Shown one piece after another: positions 8,575 through 20,317 of a stretch of DNA of 64,000 nt (positions are counted from its first letter, which is position 1; each line of letters starts with the position of its first letter). This stretch comes from Lutibaculum baratangense AMV1. GTDB lineage: Bacteria > Pseudomonadota > Alphaproteobacteria > Rhizobiales > Tepidamorphaceae. Both the position numbers and the translations under genes were made by a program. Where the stretch lies: positions 124,001 to 188,000 of the forward strand of contig NZ_AWXZ01000017.1 of NCBI RefSeq assembly GCF_000496075.1. Reading direction: 5' to 3'. The notes under the pieces were generated by a model. The model was given only the letters and a program-made list of their open reading frames with translations. It did no database searches and was not told the DNA's origin.

Positions 8575-10299
8575 TCACTCCTTGTCGGAGCCGTCGTTCT
8601 GCTGCTGCTTCAGGGCCGCGCCGAGAATATCGCCGAGCGAGGCGCCGGAGTCGGTCGAGCCGAACTGCGCGACGGCCTCCTTCTCCTCGGCGATCTCGAG
8701 GGCCTTGATCGAGACGGACACCTTGCGCGCCTTGCGGTCGAACTGCGTGACGCGGGCATCGACCTTCTCGCCGGGGGCGAAGCGCTCGGGACGCTGCTCG
8801 GAGCGGTCGCGGGCGAGGTCGGCACGGCGGATGAAGGAGGTCAGGTCGGTGCCGACGAGCTTGACCTCAAGGCCACCCTCGCGGACATCCGTGACCTCGC
8901 AGGTGACGATCGCGCCCTTGCGGACGTCGCCGGCCTCCTCGGCCAGGAACGGGTCACCGCCCAGCTGCTTGATGCCGAGCGAGATGCGCTCCTTCTCGAC
9001 GTCGACGTCGAGAACCTGCGCCTTGACCATGTCGCCGCGGTTGAACTCGTCGATGACCTGCTCGCCGGGCCGGTTCCAGTCGAGGTCGGAGAGGTGGACC
9101 ATGCCGTCCACATCGCCCTCGAGGCCGATGAACAGGCCGAACTCGGTCTTGTTCTTGACCTCGCCCTCGACGACGGTGCCGACCGGGAAGCGCTCGGCGA
9201 ACTCGTCCCACGGATTGGCGAGCGTCTGCTTCAGGCCGAGCGAGATGCGGCGCTTGACGGGGTCGACCTCGAGAATCATCACCTCGACCTCCTGGGAGGT
9301 GGAGACGATCTTTCCGGGGTGGACGTTCTTCTTCGTCCAGCTCATCTCGGAGACGTGGATCAGGCCCTCGACGCCCGGCTCGAGCTCGACGAACGCGCCG
9401 TAGTCGGTGATGTTCGTGACGCGGCCGGTGAAGCGGGTGCCGACCGGGTACTTGACCTCGACGCCCTCCCACGGATCAGCCTCGAGCTGCTTCATGCCGA
9501 GCGAGATGCGCTGCGTCTCGTGGTTGATCTTGATGATGCGGACCTTGACGGTCTGGCCAACCTGCAGGACCTCGGTGGGATGGTTGATGCGGCGCCACGC
9601 GATGTCGGTGACGTGCAGCAGGCCATCGATGCCGCCGAGATCGACGAACGCGCCGTAATCGGTGATGTTCTTGACCACGCCCTCGATCGTCTGGCCTTCC
9701 TCGAGGCTCTGCACGAGCTCCGAACGCTGCTCGGCGCGCGTCTCCTCGAGCACCGTGCGGCGCGAGACGACGATGTTGCCGCGGCGGCGGTCCATCTTGA
9801 GGATCTGGAAGGGCTGCGGCGTGTGCATCAGAGGCGTCACGTCGCGCACCGGGCGGATGTCGACCTGGGAGCGCGGCAGGAAGGCCACGGCGCCGTCGAG
9901 GTCGACGGTGAAGCCACCCTTGACCTGGTTGAAGATCTGGCCCTCGACCTTCTCGTTGGCCTCGAACGCCTTCTCGAGCTTCTCCCAGCTCTCCTCGCGG
10001 CGGGCCTTGTCGCGGCTGATGACGGCGTCGCCCAGCGCGTTCTCCACGCGCTCGAGATAGACCTCGACGATGTCGCCGACATTGATGCCGCCCTCGCGGC
10101 CATGACCACCGAACTCGCGCAGAGGCACGCGGCCCTCGGTCTTCAGGCCGACATCGATGACGGCCATGTCCTTCTCGATGCCGATGACGGTGCCCTTGAC
10201 GACACTGCCTTCCTCGAGCGTGGAGGTGGTGAAGCTCTCTTCGAGCAGCGCGGCAAAGTCTTCGCGCGACGGATTGGTCTGGGTATCGGTTACGGCCAC
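8575..10299 (-). CDS. rpsA: 30S ribosomal protein S1
   Basis: A 574-residue S1 protein with six successive OB-fold S1 domains, seen as repeats of the pattern G-x-V-x(n)-GAFV or GLF-x-GL-x-G-LxHxS-D (for example GVVKNITDYGAFVDLGGIDG and GRVTNITDYGAFVELEPG). S1 binds mRNA on the ribosome and is needed to initiate on structured or weak-SD messages. The start is GTG at 10299, with AGGAG seven bases upstream; the frame runs further up but into non-family sequence. The C terminus is rich in Gln, Asp and Lys. The cmk-rpsA order is nearly universal in proteobacteria. Confidence 0.97.
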   Translation of the reverse strand: MAVTDTQTNPSREDFAALLEESFTTSTLEEGSVVKGTVIGIEKDMAVIDVGLKTEGRVPLREFGGHGREGGINVGDIVEVYLERVENALGDAVISRDKARREESWEKLEKAFEANEKVEGQIFNQVKGGFTVDLDGAVAFLPRSQVDIRPVRDVTPLMHTPQPFQILKMDRRRGNIVVSRRTVLEETRAEQRSELVQSLEEGQTIEGVVKNITDYGAFVDLGGIDGLLHVTDIAWRRINHPTEVLQVGQTVKVRIIKINHETQRISLGMKQLEADPWEGVEVKYPVGTRFTGRVTNITDYGAFVELEPGVEGLIHVSEMSWTKKNVHPGKIVSTSQEVEVMILEVDPVKRRISLGLKQTLANPWDEFAERFPVGTVVEGEVKNKTEFGLFIGLEGDVDGMVHLSDLDWNRPGEQVIDEFNRGDMVKAQVLDVDVEKERISLGIKQLGGDPFLAEEAGDVRKGAIVTCEVTDVREGGLEVKLVGTDLTSFIRRADLARDRSEQRPERFAPGEKVDARVTQFDRKARKVSVSIKALEIAEEKEAVAQFGSTDSGASLGDILGAALKQQQNDGSDKE

Positions 10300-10474
10300 G
10301 TTGGCTCCTGGCAATCGTTCGGTCTTGCTGCGCCCCTCCCGCAACGGCATTCAATGCGCGGGGACGGGCTGGTTTCACATGCGCCCGGCTGGCGGAGACG
10401 CGCGTCCGAACCCGCGCATCACGACACGACCGTGCGTTCGCTGTCTGCCGTTCCGGGAGCTGCGCGCCCCGCGA

Positions 10475-10507
10475 CCCGCCTGAGGCGGGCACACCAGAAG
10501 CTGGTGT
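10475..10507. other. Two adjacent hairpins in the cmk-rpsA spacer (rpsA leader)
   Basis: CCCGCC-TGA-GGCGGG (10475-10489) is followed one base later by ACACCAG-AAG-CTGGTGT (10491-10507), both perfect with 3-base loops. They lie in the 250-base spacer between cmk and rpsA, so they would be in the 5' leader of rpsA. No T tract follows on the minus strand, so they are not simple terminators. S1 autoregulates its own translation in E. coli; such a role here is inference only. Confidence 0.5.
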
Positions 10508-10549
10508 CGGGATAGCGCAAAGAGGGCACGCCTCGCAGCGCACCCCGCA

Positions 10550-12756
<2,207 letters not shown>

Positions 12757-12765
12757 CTACGAGCG

Positions 12766-13182
12766 ATGGCAAAACCCGAACTTGGAACCAAGAGAACCTG
12801 TGCCGAGTGCGGCACGAAGTTCTACGATCTCGGGCGAATGCCCCCGATCTGCCCGAAATGCGGCGCCGAATACAGCGTGGCGGCCGCCGTCACGCCGACG
12901 CGCGCGAAGCCGCAGAAGGCCGCTCCGAAGCCCGCTCCCGTCGAGGACGAGGAGGAGTTCGAAGAGGAGGAAGAGGACACGGTCGCGCTCGAGGACGTGG
13001 ACGCCGAGGAGGAGGACACGGGACGGGCGAGCAGCGACGTCGAGGAGGACGAGGATCTGCCCGATCTCTCCGACGACAGTGACGACAGCGAGAGCGACTC
13101 GGACGAGTTCCTCGAGGACGAGGACGAGGACGGCGACGTGTCCGACTTCGTCGAGGGCGACCTCGACGAAGACGAGGACTAG
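12766..13182 (+). CDS. TIGR02300 (FYDLN acid) family protein
   Basis: A 138-residue protein with an N-terminal zinc-ribbon-like segment, C12xxC15 and C29xxC32, containing the family tag FYDL at 19-22, followed by about 90 residues dominated by Asp and Glu. The extreme acidity and the tag give the family its name. The function is unknown; the four cysteines suggest metal binding and the tail suggests interaction with basic proteins or nucleic-acid mimicry (inference). It is divergent from aroA, an arrangement typical of Rhizobiales, and precedes a tRNA gene. Confidence 0.85.
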   Translation: MAKPELGTKRTCAECGTKFYDLGRMPPICPKCGAEYSVAAAVTPTRAKPQKAAPKPAPVEDEEEFEEEEEDTVALEDVDAEEEDTGRASSDVEEDEDLPDLSDDSDDSESDSDEFLEDEDEDGDVSDFVEGDLDEDED

Positions 13183-13307
13183 CCGTCGTCGAGAAAGGCT
13201 GGTTGCAATCGGGTCGAGAATATCCTAGATCGTCCCGCGCGCCGCTGCTCCACGGGGCCGCGGCGCTCCCAAATCCTGAACGCCGCGCGCAAGACGCGGT
13301 GCTTCAC

Positions 13308-13383
<76 letters not shown>

Positions 13384-13409
13384 AAACTTCCAGGATTCGA
13401 TCGACGCTG

Positions 13410-13435
13410 AAGCCGCCGCGAGGCGGCTTTTTCGT
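13410..13435 (+). terminator. Intrinsic terminator of tRNA-Ala
   Basis: An 8-bp stem AAGCCGCC / GGCGGCTT with a 4-base loop is followed by a T-rich run (TTTCGTTTT). It lies just downstream of the tRNA. Confidence 0.85.
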
Positions 13436-13498
13436 TTTCTGTAGGGCTCAGCGCATCGACGCGGCCATGGAGCCCCTTCGGCATCGACAGCGACGACC

Positions 13499-13529
13499 CG
13501 TGCCCGCCGGTCCACCACGGGCGGGCACG
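13499..13529. other. 10-bp perfect hairpin next to a terminator
   Basis: CGTGCCCGCC and GGCGGGCACG form a perfect 10-bp stem around an 11-base loop. It abuts the minus-strand terminator at 13530, so the transcript of the PRC-barrel gene would end in one or two stacked hairpins. Confidence 0.5.
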
Positions 13530-13553
13530 AAAAAGGCCGCCCGAGGGCGGCCC
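13530..13553 (-). terminator. Intrinsic terminator of the PRC-barrel gene
   Basis: On the minus strand an 8-bp GGGCGGCC-type stem with a 3-base loop is followed directly by TTTTTCG. It lies 38 bases after the stop of the gene ending at 13592. Confidence 0.85.
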
Positions 13554-13591
13554 AGCATCGACGACGATCACGGAAATGGTCGCTTCCGCCC

Positions 13592-14041
13592 TCAGTCGAG
13601 AGCGGTCCCGTCGGCCACGAGCCGACCATCCTCGTAGGTCAGACCTTCCACGTTGGCCGTCTCCATCGAGCCGTCCGACCGGCGCACGATCAGGGCCTCC
13701 GGCACGCCGCCGCTGCCGTCGATCACGTCCTCGACCTCGCCGAGGGTCGCGCCGCTCTCGTCTACGATCCCGAGACCCACCCACCGAGGCGGCATCGCCT
13801 GACCGGCAGTGCCCTGATCCTCGACGGCCTCGTCCAGCGTCTCGAGCTCTATGCCGCCGATCGACGCGCCGCCCGTCCGGGGCTGCTGGTCGGGCGGGGC
13901 GCTCGGCACCTCGGCGCCCGTGGTCGGTGGCGTGCCCTCGAGGAGCATCTCGCTCGGGCGGTCGGTCGGCGCCCCTTGGGCGAAGGCTGCCGCGGAGATC
14001 ACGAGGGTCGCGAGGGCGACGGTCGGCCCGAGTATCTTCAT
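13592..14041 (-). CDS. Secreted PRC-barrel-like protein
   Basis: A 149-residue protein with a signal peptide (MKILGPTVALATLVISAAAFA, cut near residue 21), a Pro/Thr-rich linker and a C-terminal PRC-barrel-like domain marked by GLGIVDESGATLGEVEDVI and GVPEALIVRRSDGS. PRC-barrel proteins of this type are periplasmic in many alphaproteobacteria and often belong to stress regulons; the exact role is unknown. The frame opens 24 codons earlier, but the signal peptide fixes the start at 14041. It is the last gene of a three-gene minus-strand cluster that has an EcfG-type promoter in front (14468-14492). Confidence 0.7.
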   Translation of the reverse strand: MKILGPTVALATLVISAAAFAQGAPTDRPSEMLLEGTPPTTGAEVPSAPPDQQPRTGGASIGGIELETLDEAVEDQGTAGQAMPPRWVGLGIVDESGATLGEVEDVIDGSGGVPEALIVRRSDGSMETANVEGLTYEDGRLVADGTALD

Positions 14042-14082
14042 GATGGCGTCTCCATCCGTGTTCCGGCGGCCGCGCAAGGCCG

Positions 14083-14226
14083 TCAGGTGAGCACGAAAGC
14101 GTAGATGACCCACACCGCCAGGAGCGCGACGACGGCGAGCACGATCCCGACGAGGCGACCATTGTTTCCTCGCGCGCCTTGACGGGCTTCGATTCCGCTA
14201 CGGTCGGTGGGATCTGGCTCGGTCAT
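14083..14226 (-). CDS. Small single-pass membrane protein (47 aa)
   Basis: A 47-residue protein: a polar N terminus (MTEPDPTDRSGIEARQGARG) followed by one membrane helix (LVGIVLAVVALLAVWVIYAFVL). The composition and codon use match real genes nearby. I do not recognise a named family; short proteins with one C-terminal helix occur in many Rhizobiales stress loci. It lies 41 bases upstream of the PRC-barrel gene and 40 bases downstream of the 49-residue protein, all on the minus strand, so the three are probably one transcript. Confidence 0.6.
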   Translation of the reverse strand: MTEPDPTDRSGIEARQGARGNNGRLVGIVLAVVALLAVWVIYAFVLT

Positions 14227-14266
14227 GAAACGCCTTTCGGGTCAGAGGTTCGGAACTGATCCGGGA

Positions 14267-14416
14267 TCAGTGCTTGTGGCGCGCACGGCTCCAATGCCGC
14301 ACCCGCGCCGGCATCGCGATCCGGCGGCTGCGCTCGGAGTCGAGGTAACGCAGCGCGAAATGCGCGGCGAACGAGGCCAGCAGGAAGTTGATCACGAGAA
14401 GGGGCAGGAAGGTCAT
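14267..14416 (-). CDS. Small membrane protein (49 aa)
   Basis: A 49-residue protein with an N-terminal membrane helix (FLPLLVINFLLASFAAHFAL) and a strongly basic C-terminal half (Arg/His-rich, ending WSRARHKH). Such a basic tail would sit in the cytoplasm by the positive-inside rule. Not a family I can name. It is the first gene of the cluster and lies about 50 bases downstream of a perfect EcfG-type promoter, which is the main support for its being a real, stress-induced gene. Confidence 0.6.
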   Translation of the reverse strand: MTFLPLLVINFLLASFAAHFALRYLDSERSRRIAMPARVRHWSRARHKH

Positions 14417-14467
14417 CTTCGGCTCCGAAGTCGGGCGGCCCGGTTGCCGCGCATCATGCGGGGTGGT

Positions 14468-14492
14468 AACGGCGCGCCGCCCCGTGGGTTCC
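14468..14492 (-). promoter_or_regulatory. EcfG (general stress sigma) promoter, perfect motif
   Basis: Read on the minus strand: GGAAC (14492-14488), a 16-base spacer, and CGTT (14471-14468). This matches the alphaproteobacterial general-stress consensus GGAAC-N16/17-CGTT exactly. It is 52 bases before the start of the 49-residue membrane protein and just after grpE. Confidence 0.75.
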
Positions 14493-14514
14493 GTGCTGTT
14501 GGGGATATCGCCCG

Positions 14515-15162
14515 TCAGGCCCGTCGATCGATCGTCGGCCCACCGTTCTGCTCTGCCGTTTCCTCGGAGCGCCCGGCGGATGCCCCGCCCTTCGGACCGC
14601 CCTTGGAAACGCCGACCATGGCCGGACGCAGCACGCGGTCCGAGATCACGTAGCCGGACTGCAGGACCTGCACCACCGTGCCGTGGGGAACCGACGCGTC
14701 CTCGACCTCGAACATCGCCTGGTGCACGTTGGGGTCGAACTTCTCGCCCTGCGGCTCGAGCTTCTTCACGCCGTGGCGCTCGAGCGTCTTCAGGAGCTCG
14801 CGCTCCGTCATCTCGACGCCTTCGAGCAGGCTCGCCACGGTCTGGCGCTCCTCCTCGGGAACCGCCTCTATGGCCCGGCGCATATTGTCGGCGACGCCCA
14901 GCATGTCTCGGGCGAAACCGGTCACGGCGTAGGCCCTGGCGTCCTTCACCTCGCGCTCGGTGCGCTTGCGCAGATTGTCCATCTCCGCGGCGATGCGCAG
15001 CATCCGGTCCTTGAGCTCGGCGTTCTCGACCAGGAGCTTCTCCTCGGCCGAGGGCTCGGTCAGCTCGCTCTCCGCCGCCTGCCCCGAGTCCTGCTCGATT
15101 ACGCGCTCGGCTTCCGGAGACACGGACTCGTTCTCGTTGGCGGGATCTTTCTGTTCGTTCAT
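14515..15162 (-). CDS. grpE: Nucleotide exchange factor GrpE
   Basis: A 215-residue DnaK co-chaperone. The acidic N terminus leads into a long helix ([29 protein letters not shown]), then [13 protein letters not shown] and the C-terminal beta domain ending in the signature [20 protein letters not shown]-type segment with GY-x-DRVLRPA. GrpE releases ADP from DnaK. It lies 90 bases downstream of hrcA, a common heat-shock pairing. A possible promoter in the spacer (TTGATT, 17 bases, GATATC on the minus strand) is weak. Confidence 0.96.
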   Translation of the reverse strand: MNEQKDPANENESVSPEAERVIEQDSGQAAESELTEPSAEEKLLVENAELKDRMLRIAAEMDNLRKRTEREVKDARAYAVTGFARDMLGVADNMRRAIEAVPEEERQTVASLLEGVEMTERELLKTLERHGVKKLEPQGEKFDPNVHQAMFEVEDASVPHGTVVQVLQSGYVISDRVLRPAMVGVSKGGPKGGASAGRSEETAEQNGGPTIDRRA

Positions 15163-15252
15163 CGTTGTCTCACCAGTCGAAAGGGAGGGTCTCAGGCCCC
15201 GATATCAGCGCCTGCCGGGCGAAAATCAACCGCCGCGAAGGAGCCGCCTGTC

Positions 15253-16344
15253 TCAGTCGAGCAGCCGGCCCACGACCTGGGCGGTGTAGTCGACCATGGG
15301 AACGACCCGCGCATAGTTCAGGCGCGTCGGCCCGATCACGCCGAGGACGCCGACGATACGCTGCTCCGAATCCCGGTACGGCGCGACGACGACGGACGAG
15401 CCGGACAGCGAGAAGAGCTGGGTCTCGGATCCGATGAAAATACGCACGCCCTCCGCCTCGTCGGCGAGGGTGAGCAGCTCCACGATGTCCTTCTTCTTCT
15501 CCAGATCGTCTATCAGGACGCGGATCCGCTCGAGATCCTCGAGCGCCTTCAGGTCTTCCAGAAGGTTCGCGCTGCCCCGCACGATGAGCGTCGGCGGCCG
15601 TTCGCCGGCGACGCCCGCCCAAGTCGCGAGCCCGCCTTCGACGAGACGCCGGCCGACCATGTCGAGCTCCGCCTCGACGCGCGCGGCAGAGCGCTCGATC
15701 TCGGCGCGGACCTCGTCGATCCCACGCCCCTGCATACGTGCATTGAGGTAGTTCGCCACCTCCACGAGCGTCGAGGAAGGAATGTCCTCGTCGAGCGTCA
15801 GCACCCTGTTCTCGACATTGCCGTCGACGCTGACGAGGATCACGAGCAGGCGTCGCGGCTCGAGCCGAACGAACTCGATGTGCTTCAGCCTCAGGTCGGA
15901 CTTGCCGGCGAGAACGAGACCGGCGCCGCGCGACAGGCCGGACAGGAGGTCGCCCGCCTCCGTGAGCACCGATTCGATCGAGCGGCCGGGATGCCCGGTC
16001 CTGATGCGGCTCTCTATGCTCGCGCGGTCGTCCTGCGTCAGGTCGCCGAACTCCAGGAGCGCGTCGACGAAGAACCGCAGGCCGATCTCCGTCGGCAGGC
16101 GCCCCGCGCTCGTGTGCGGCGAGTAGATCAGGCCGAGCGCCTCCAGGTCGCTCATGACGTTGCGGACGGAGGCCGGCGAGAGATTGCTCGAGAGCACGCG
16201 GGAGAGGTTGCGCGAGCCGACCGGCTCGCCGGTCTCGAGGTAGGATTCGACGATGCGGCGGAAAATCTCGCGCGAGCGCTGGTCGAGATCGGCGAGCGCC
16301 CTCATCGGAAATCCACTGGTGATGTCGCGGTGCACCCTTGTCAT
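15253..16344 (-). CDS. hrcA: Heat-inducible transcription repressor HrcA
   Basis: A 363-residue repressor that binds CIRCE operators of groESL or dnaKJ. The winged-helix N terminus has [25 protein letters not shown] and [18 protein letters not shown]; the body has [16 protein letters not shown] and the C-terminal [33 protein letters not shown]. The start is set at 16344; ATG 16305 is an alternative and neither has a strong SD. No CIRCE element is visible in the divergent spacer to rph, so its targets lie elsewhere. Confidence 0.95.
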   Translation of the reverse strand: MTRVHRDITSGFPMRALADLDQRSREIFRRIVESYLETGEPVGSRNLSRVLSSNLSPASVRNVMSDLEALGLIYSPHTSAGRLPTEIGLRFFVDALLEFGDLTQDDRASIESRIRTGHPGRSIESVLTEAGDLLSGLSRGAGLVLAGKSDLRLKHIEFVRLEPRRLLVILVSVDGNVENRVLTLDEDIPSSTLVEVANYLNARMQGRGIDEVRAEIERSAARVEAELDMVGRRLVEGGLATWAGVAGERPPTLIVRGSANLLEDLKALEDLERIRVLIDDLEKKKDIVELLTLADEAEGVRIFIGSETQLFSLSGSSVVVAPYRDSEQRIVGVLGVIGPTRLNYARVVPMVDYTAQVVGRLLD

Positions 16345-16498
16345 CTCACTCGTCTGTCGACCTTTTATGTGCTTTTCCCGATCGCTTCCGTCAAGCGGCA
16401 GGCCTCCCCCCTGCCTCCGACACTGGCGCCGGAACGGCCTCTTGCGATAGAACCCCGAGGCTCGAATCATCCGCGACAGAACCCGCCAGGACCAGCCC

Positions 16499-17212
16499 AT
16501 GCGACCCTCCAAGCGCGCCCCCGACGAACTGCGCCCCGTGAGCCTCGAACGCGGCATCTCCCGCCACGCGGAAGGCTCGTGCCTCGTGCGGTTCGGCGCG
16601 ACCGAGGTCCTGTGCATGGCGAGCCTCGAGGACCGCGTGCCGAACTGGCTGCGCGGCCAGGGGCGCGGCTGGGTGACGGCCGAATACGGCATGCTGCCGC
16701 GCGCCACCCACGAGCGCATGCGGCGCGAGGCGTCGAGCGGCAAGCAGGGTGGGCGTACGCTGGAGATCCAGCGGCTGATCGGCCGGGGCTTGCGCGCGGT
16801 CGTCGACCTCGAGGCGCTGGGCGAACGCCAGATCACGGTCGACTGCGACGTGCTGAGCGCCGATGGAGGCACCCGCACCGCCGCGATCACCGGGGCCTGG
16901 GTGGCGCTGCGCGACTGCCTGTCCTGGATGGAGCGGCGCTCGATGATCGGCCCGAACGTCATGAAGGACCACGTCGCCGCCGTCTCCTGCGGCATCCATG
17001 ACGGCACCGCGGTGCTCGACCTCGACTACGCCGAGGACAGCCAGGCGGGCACCGACGCGAATTTCGTCATCACCGGCTCCGGCGCGCTCTGCGAGGTGCA
17101 GGCGACGGCGGAGGGGGCGACGTTCTCCGAGGAGGAGCTTCTCGAGCTCCTGAAGCTCGCCCGGCACGGCGTGAGGAAGCTCGTCGACCTCCAGAAGATG
17201 GCGATCGGCTGA
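16499..17212 (+). CDS. rph: Ribonuclease PH
   Basis: A 237-residue phosphorolytic 3' exonuclease that trims tRNA precursors. The N terminus [42 protein letters not shown], the phosphate-binding [19 protein letters not shown] and [17 protein letters not shown] are all family signatures. It is divergent from hrcA, as in many alphaproteobacteria, and its stop overlaps the rdgB start (TGATG). Confidence 0.97.
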   Translation: MRPSKRAPDELRPVSLERGISRHAEGSCLVRFGATEVLCMASLEDRVPNWLRGQGRGWVTAEYGMLPRATHERMRREASSGKQGGRTLEIQRLIGRGLRAVVDLEALGERQITVDCDVLSADGGTRTAAITGAWVALRDCLSWMERRSMIGPNVMKDHVAAVSCGIHDGTAVLDLDYAEDSQAGTDANFVITGSGALCEVQATAEGATFSEEELLELLKLARHGVRKLVDLQKMAIG

Positions 17213-17856
17213 TGCGGCGCAGGTTCGAGGGGCGCCGGCTCGTCATCGCGAGCCACAACGAGGGCAAGGTCCGGGAGATCGGCGAGCTCCTCGCCCCGTT
17301 CGGCGTCGAGACGGTGTCGGCGGGGGAGCTCGGCCTGCCGGAGCCGGAGGAGACCGGATCGACCTTCGAGGCGAACGCGGAGCTGAAGGCCCTCGCCGCC
17401 GCGACCGGCTCCGGGCTCCCGGCGCTCGCCGACGATTCGGGGCTCGAGGTCGACGCGCTCGGCGGCGCGCCCGGCATCCACACCGCCCGCTGGGCTGGCC
17501 CCGAGCGCGACTTCGCGATGGCGATGCGCAACGTGGAGGAGAAGCTGCAGGCAAAGGGCGCGACCTCGCCCGACGGGCGCACCGGTCGCTTCGTCGCGGC
17601 CCTTGCGCTCGCCTGGCCGGACGGCCACGTGGAGACGGTTCGCGGCGAGGTGGAAGGCACGCTCGTCTGGCCGCCGCGCGGCGAGAGGGGCTTCGGCTAC
17701 GACCCCGTCTTCCTGCCGGAGGGCATGGAGCGGACCTTCGGCGAGATGCCGTCGGAGGAAAAGCACGGCTGGACGCCCGACAAACCGAAATCGCAGGCGC
17801 TGTCGCATCGCGCGCGCGCCTTCGCAGAGCTCGTCGAGGGCTGCTTTGTCAGATGA
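17212..17856 (+). CDS. rdgB: Non-canonical purine NTP pyrophosphatase (ITP/XTP)
   Basis: A 214-residue house-cleaning enzyme hydrolysing dITP, ITP and XTP to the monophosphate. Visible are [10 protein letters not shown] (substrate loop), [27 protein letters not shown] (metal-binding acidic motif), [10 protein letters not shown] and SHRARAF near the end. The ATG overlaps the rph stop and its end overlaps the presumed hemW start, giving an rph-rdgB-hemW operon. Confidence 0.95.
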   Translation: MRRRFEGRRLVIASHNEGKVREIGELLAPFGVETVSAGELGLPEPEETGSTFEANAELKALAAATGSGLPALADDSGLEVDALGGAPGIHTARWAGPERDFAMAMRNVEEKLQAKGATSPDGRTGRFVAALALAWPDGHVETVRGEVEGTLVWPPRGERGFGYDPVFLPEGMERTFGEMPSEEKHGWTPDKPKSQALSHRARAFAELVEGCFVR

Positions 17857-19000
17857 GACCGGCGCCGGCTTCGGCGTCTACGTGCACTGGCCGTTCTGCG
17901 CGGCGAAGTGCCCCTATTGCGACTTCAACTCCCACGTCCGCCGCGAGATCGACGAGCAGGCCTACGCGGACGCGCTCGCCCGCGAGCTCGCCCACATGGC
18001 CGAGCTCGCGCCCGGCCGCACCGTAGGATCCGTCTTCTTCGGCGGCGGCACGCCCTCGCTGATGAAGCCCTCGACCGTCGCGCACGTGCTCGACGCGATC
18101 GCCCGCAACTGGAATGTCGCGCCGGACGTCGAGGTCTCGCTCGAGGCGAACCCGTCGAGCGTCGAGGCGGAGAGGTTCGCGGGCTACCGGGCTGCCGGCG
18201 TCAATCGCGTCTCGCTCGGCGTCCAGTCGCTCGACGACCGGCAGCTGCAGTTCCTCGGTCGCCTGCACAACGCGGAGGAAGCGCGCCGGGCGATCGAGGT
18301 CGCACGGTCGAATTTCGACCGCATGTCCTTCGACATGATCTATGCGCGGCCCGGCCAGACGGTCGAGGACTGGTCGCGCGAGCTTCAGGCGGCGATCGAT
18401 CTGGCCGTCGACCACCTGTCGCTCTACCAGCTGACGATCGAGCCGGAGACGGCGTTCGCCGCGCTCCACGCGCGGGGGCGGATCCGCCTGCCGGACGAGG
18501 AGCTCGGCCGCGCGCTCTACGACGCGACGCTCGAGGTGACGGAGCGCCGCGGCCTGCCGGCCTACGAGATCTCGAACCATGCCCGGCCGGGCTCGGAGTG
18601 CCGGCACAACCTGATCTACTGGCGCTGCGGCGAATATGCCGCGGCAGGCCCCGGCGCGCACGGGCGGCTCGACATCGACGGGCGGCGCACGGCGCTCGCG
18701 ACCGAGAAGCGGCCGGAGGAGTGGCTCGCCTCGGTGACGGCGCATGGGCACGGTCTCGTCGAGCGCGAGACGCTCTACCCCCAGGAGGTGGCCGACGAGC
18801 TTCTGGTGATGGGCCTCAGGCTGCGCGAGGGCTTCGATCTCGCCCGCTACATGAAGCTCATGGGCAAGCCGCTCGCGGAAGGCCGCGTCAACGACCTCGT
18901 CGGATACGGGCTGATCGAGCGCCTGTCGCCGGAGCGGCTGCGAGCGACGCCGGCCGGCTTCGCCGTGCTGAACGCCGTGGTGGCCGATCTCGCGGCGTAG
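17846..19000 (+). CDS. hemW: Heme chaperone HemW (radical SAM)
   Basis: A 384-residue radical SAM protein. The N-terminal cluster motif is C18xxxC22xxC25, followed by [27 protein letters not shown] and the [11 protein letters not shown] segment. HemW was long annotated as an oxygen-independent coproporphyrinogen oxidase but lacks that activity and transfers heme. The TTG at 17846 is preferred: GAGGG lies upstream, it overlaps rdgB by 11 bases, and it gives a normal length. The open frame further upstream lies inside rdgB. Its stop abuts the convergent lipoprotein gene with no spacer. Confidence 0.93.
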   Translation: MSDETGAGFGVYVHWPFCAAKCPYCDFNSHVRREIDEQAYADALARELAHMAELAPGRTVGSVFFGGGTPSLMKPSTVAHVLDAIARNWNVAPDVEVSLEANPSSVEAERFAGYRAAGVNRVSLGVQSLDDRQLQFLGRLHNAEEARRAIEVARSNFDRMSFDMIYARPGQTVEDWSRELQAAIDLAVDHLSLYQLTIEPETAFAALHARGRIRLPDEELGRALYDATLEVTERRGLPAYEISNHARPGSECRHNLIYWRCGEYAAAGPGAHGRLDIDGRRTALATEKRPEEWLASVTAHGHGLVERETLYPQEVADELLVMGLRLREGFDLARYMKLMGKPLAEGRVNDLVGYGLIERLSPERLRATPAGFAVLNAVVADLAA

Positions 19001-20155
19001 CTAGCTCCCGAACGCCGACGGCGCCGGGTCCCTGACCGCCGCCGCGCCGTCGCGGATCTCCATCACGGCGAGCCCGCGATCCACGAGGCCGGTCTTGCGG
19101 AAGCGGAAGACACCGTCGATGCCCGCGAAGCCGTCGGCGTTCGTCAGGATCTGCTCGTCGAACCCCCGTTCGCCCCCGAGCCCTGCAAGCGCCGCCACGA
19201 GGCTCACGGCGTCATAGCCGACCGTGGCGTAGCGCGGCGGCGGTGCGTTGAAGCGCGCCTGGTACTTGCGCCCGAACGCCTCGAAGCCGGTCGGCGTCGG
19301 CGCCGCATACCACGCGCCCGCGGCCTCCGGCATCGCCCACACCTCGGCCTCGTTCCATTGGCCGGAGCCGAGGATCTGCACCTCGCCCTGCTTCACCCCC
19401 GCCTCGGCGAGCTTCGGCAGCGTCCCCGCCTCGAGGACGAACAGCGCGTCGACCTTCGGCTTTTCTCCGCCGGCCACCTCGGCGATCGCGGCGATGGCCG
19501 CCTCGAGCTGCGCCTGATCGCCGTAACGCTCTATCGCGACCGCCTCCCGTCCCGCAAGCCCGACCCGGCTGCGGAACGTGCTCTCGGCGACGTCGCCATG
19601 CTCTCCCCGGGGAAGGAGGGCGGCGAATCTTCGCGCACCTCCGCCGATCGCATGGCGCAGCACGCGGTCGATCTCGCCCTCGGGCATGAAGCTCAGGAGG
19701 TAGACGCCGGAGGTCGCGACGGTGCTGTCGGTGGAAAAGGAGATGATCGGCACGTTCGCCACGCGGGCGACGGGCGCAACTCCGCGCACCTCGACCGCCG
19801 TCAGCGGCCCCAGGACGAGGCGGACGTTGCTGCCGAGCGCTGCCTGGGCGGCGGCGCGCGCCCCTTCGGTCGTGCCGCCCGTGTCGATCGGCAGGATCTG
19901 GATCTGCGGATCGGAGATTTCGGACATGGCGAGGTCGGCGGCATTGCGCAGGGCGCGCGCCGCGCGTGCGTTGCCGCCCGACGCGGAGAACGGCAGGAGG
20001 AGCGCGACCTTGATCGGCCCCGCACCGATCGGTTGCGTCAGCTCGGCCTTGCTCACCGCCTCCCGCCCGAGGTCGAGGCCGTCGCCGCAGGCGGCGAGCG
20101 CCAGCAGGCAGAGACAGGCGACGAAGTTGCGCCCGGCCCGGCCGAGGCGCAGCAT
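19001..20155 (-). CDS. Penicillin-binding protein activator, LppC-type lipoprotein
   Basis: A 384-residue lipoprotein: signal peptide with lipobox LAAC (Cys23), then a periplasmic-binding-protein fold of the LpoA/LppC C-domain type (IKVALLLPFSASGGNARAARALRNAADLA, ILPIDTGGT, VLGPLTAVEV). In enterics LpoA activates PBP1A; the same role is inferred here. The start at 20155 gives a compact signal peptide; ATGs at 20188 and 20206 are possible. The rsmI-yraN-gshB genes run divergently from it, the same neighbourhood seen in many proteobacteria. Confidence 0.85.
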   Translation of the reverse strand: MLRLGRAGRNFVACLCLLALAACGDGLDLGREAVSKAELTQPIGAGPIKVALLLPFSASGGNARAARALRNAADLAMSEISDPQIQILPIDTGGTTEGARAAAQAALGSNVRLVLGPLTAVEVRGVAPVARVANVPIISFSTDSTVATSGVYLLSFMPEGEIDRVLRHAIGGGARRFAALLPRGEHGDVAESTFRSRVGLAGREAVAIERYGDQAQLEAAIAAIAEVAGGEKPKVDALFVLEAGTLPKLAEAGVKQGEVQILGSGQWNEAEVWAMPEAAGAWYAAPTPTGFEAFGRKYQARFNAPPPRYATVGYDAVSLVAALAGLGGERGFDEQILTNADGFAGIDGVFRFRKTGLVDRGLAVMEIRDGAAAVRDPAPSAFGS

Positions 20156-20317
20156 CAGAGGCCCCGCCAGTCGCTCCACTTGAGGCATGCCTCCCCCGCG
20201 ACACATGGCCGGCGCTTTACGCGCCGGCGGCTGCCCATCAAGATGGCGCGCATCCTAGTCGGTCGATTTCGCGATTCCAACCGGCAGCAAGATCCTCTTC
20301 ATCCCGGAAAGGGCGCC

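Noticed and set aside
8524-10515. Very long plus-strand open frame opposite rpsA
   Set aside because: It is the antisense of rpsA. Long antisense frames are expected at this GC content, and the translation is a repetitive Leu/Asp/Ala pattern.
16345-16498. CIRCE operator in the hrcA-rph spacer
   Set aside because: I looked for TTAGCACTC-N9-GAGTGCTAA and found no match.
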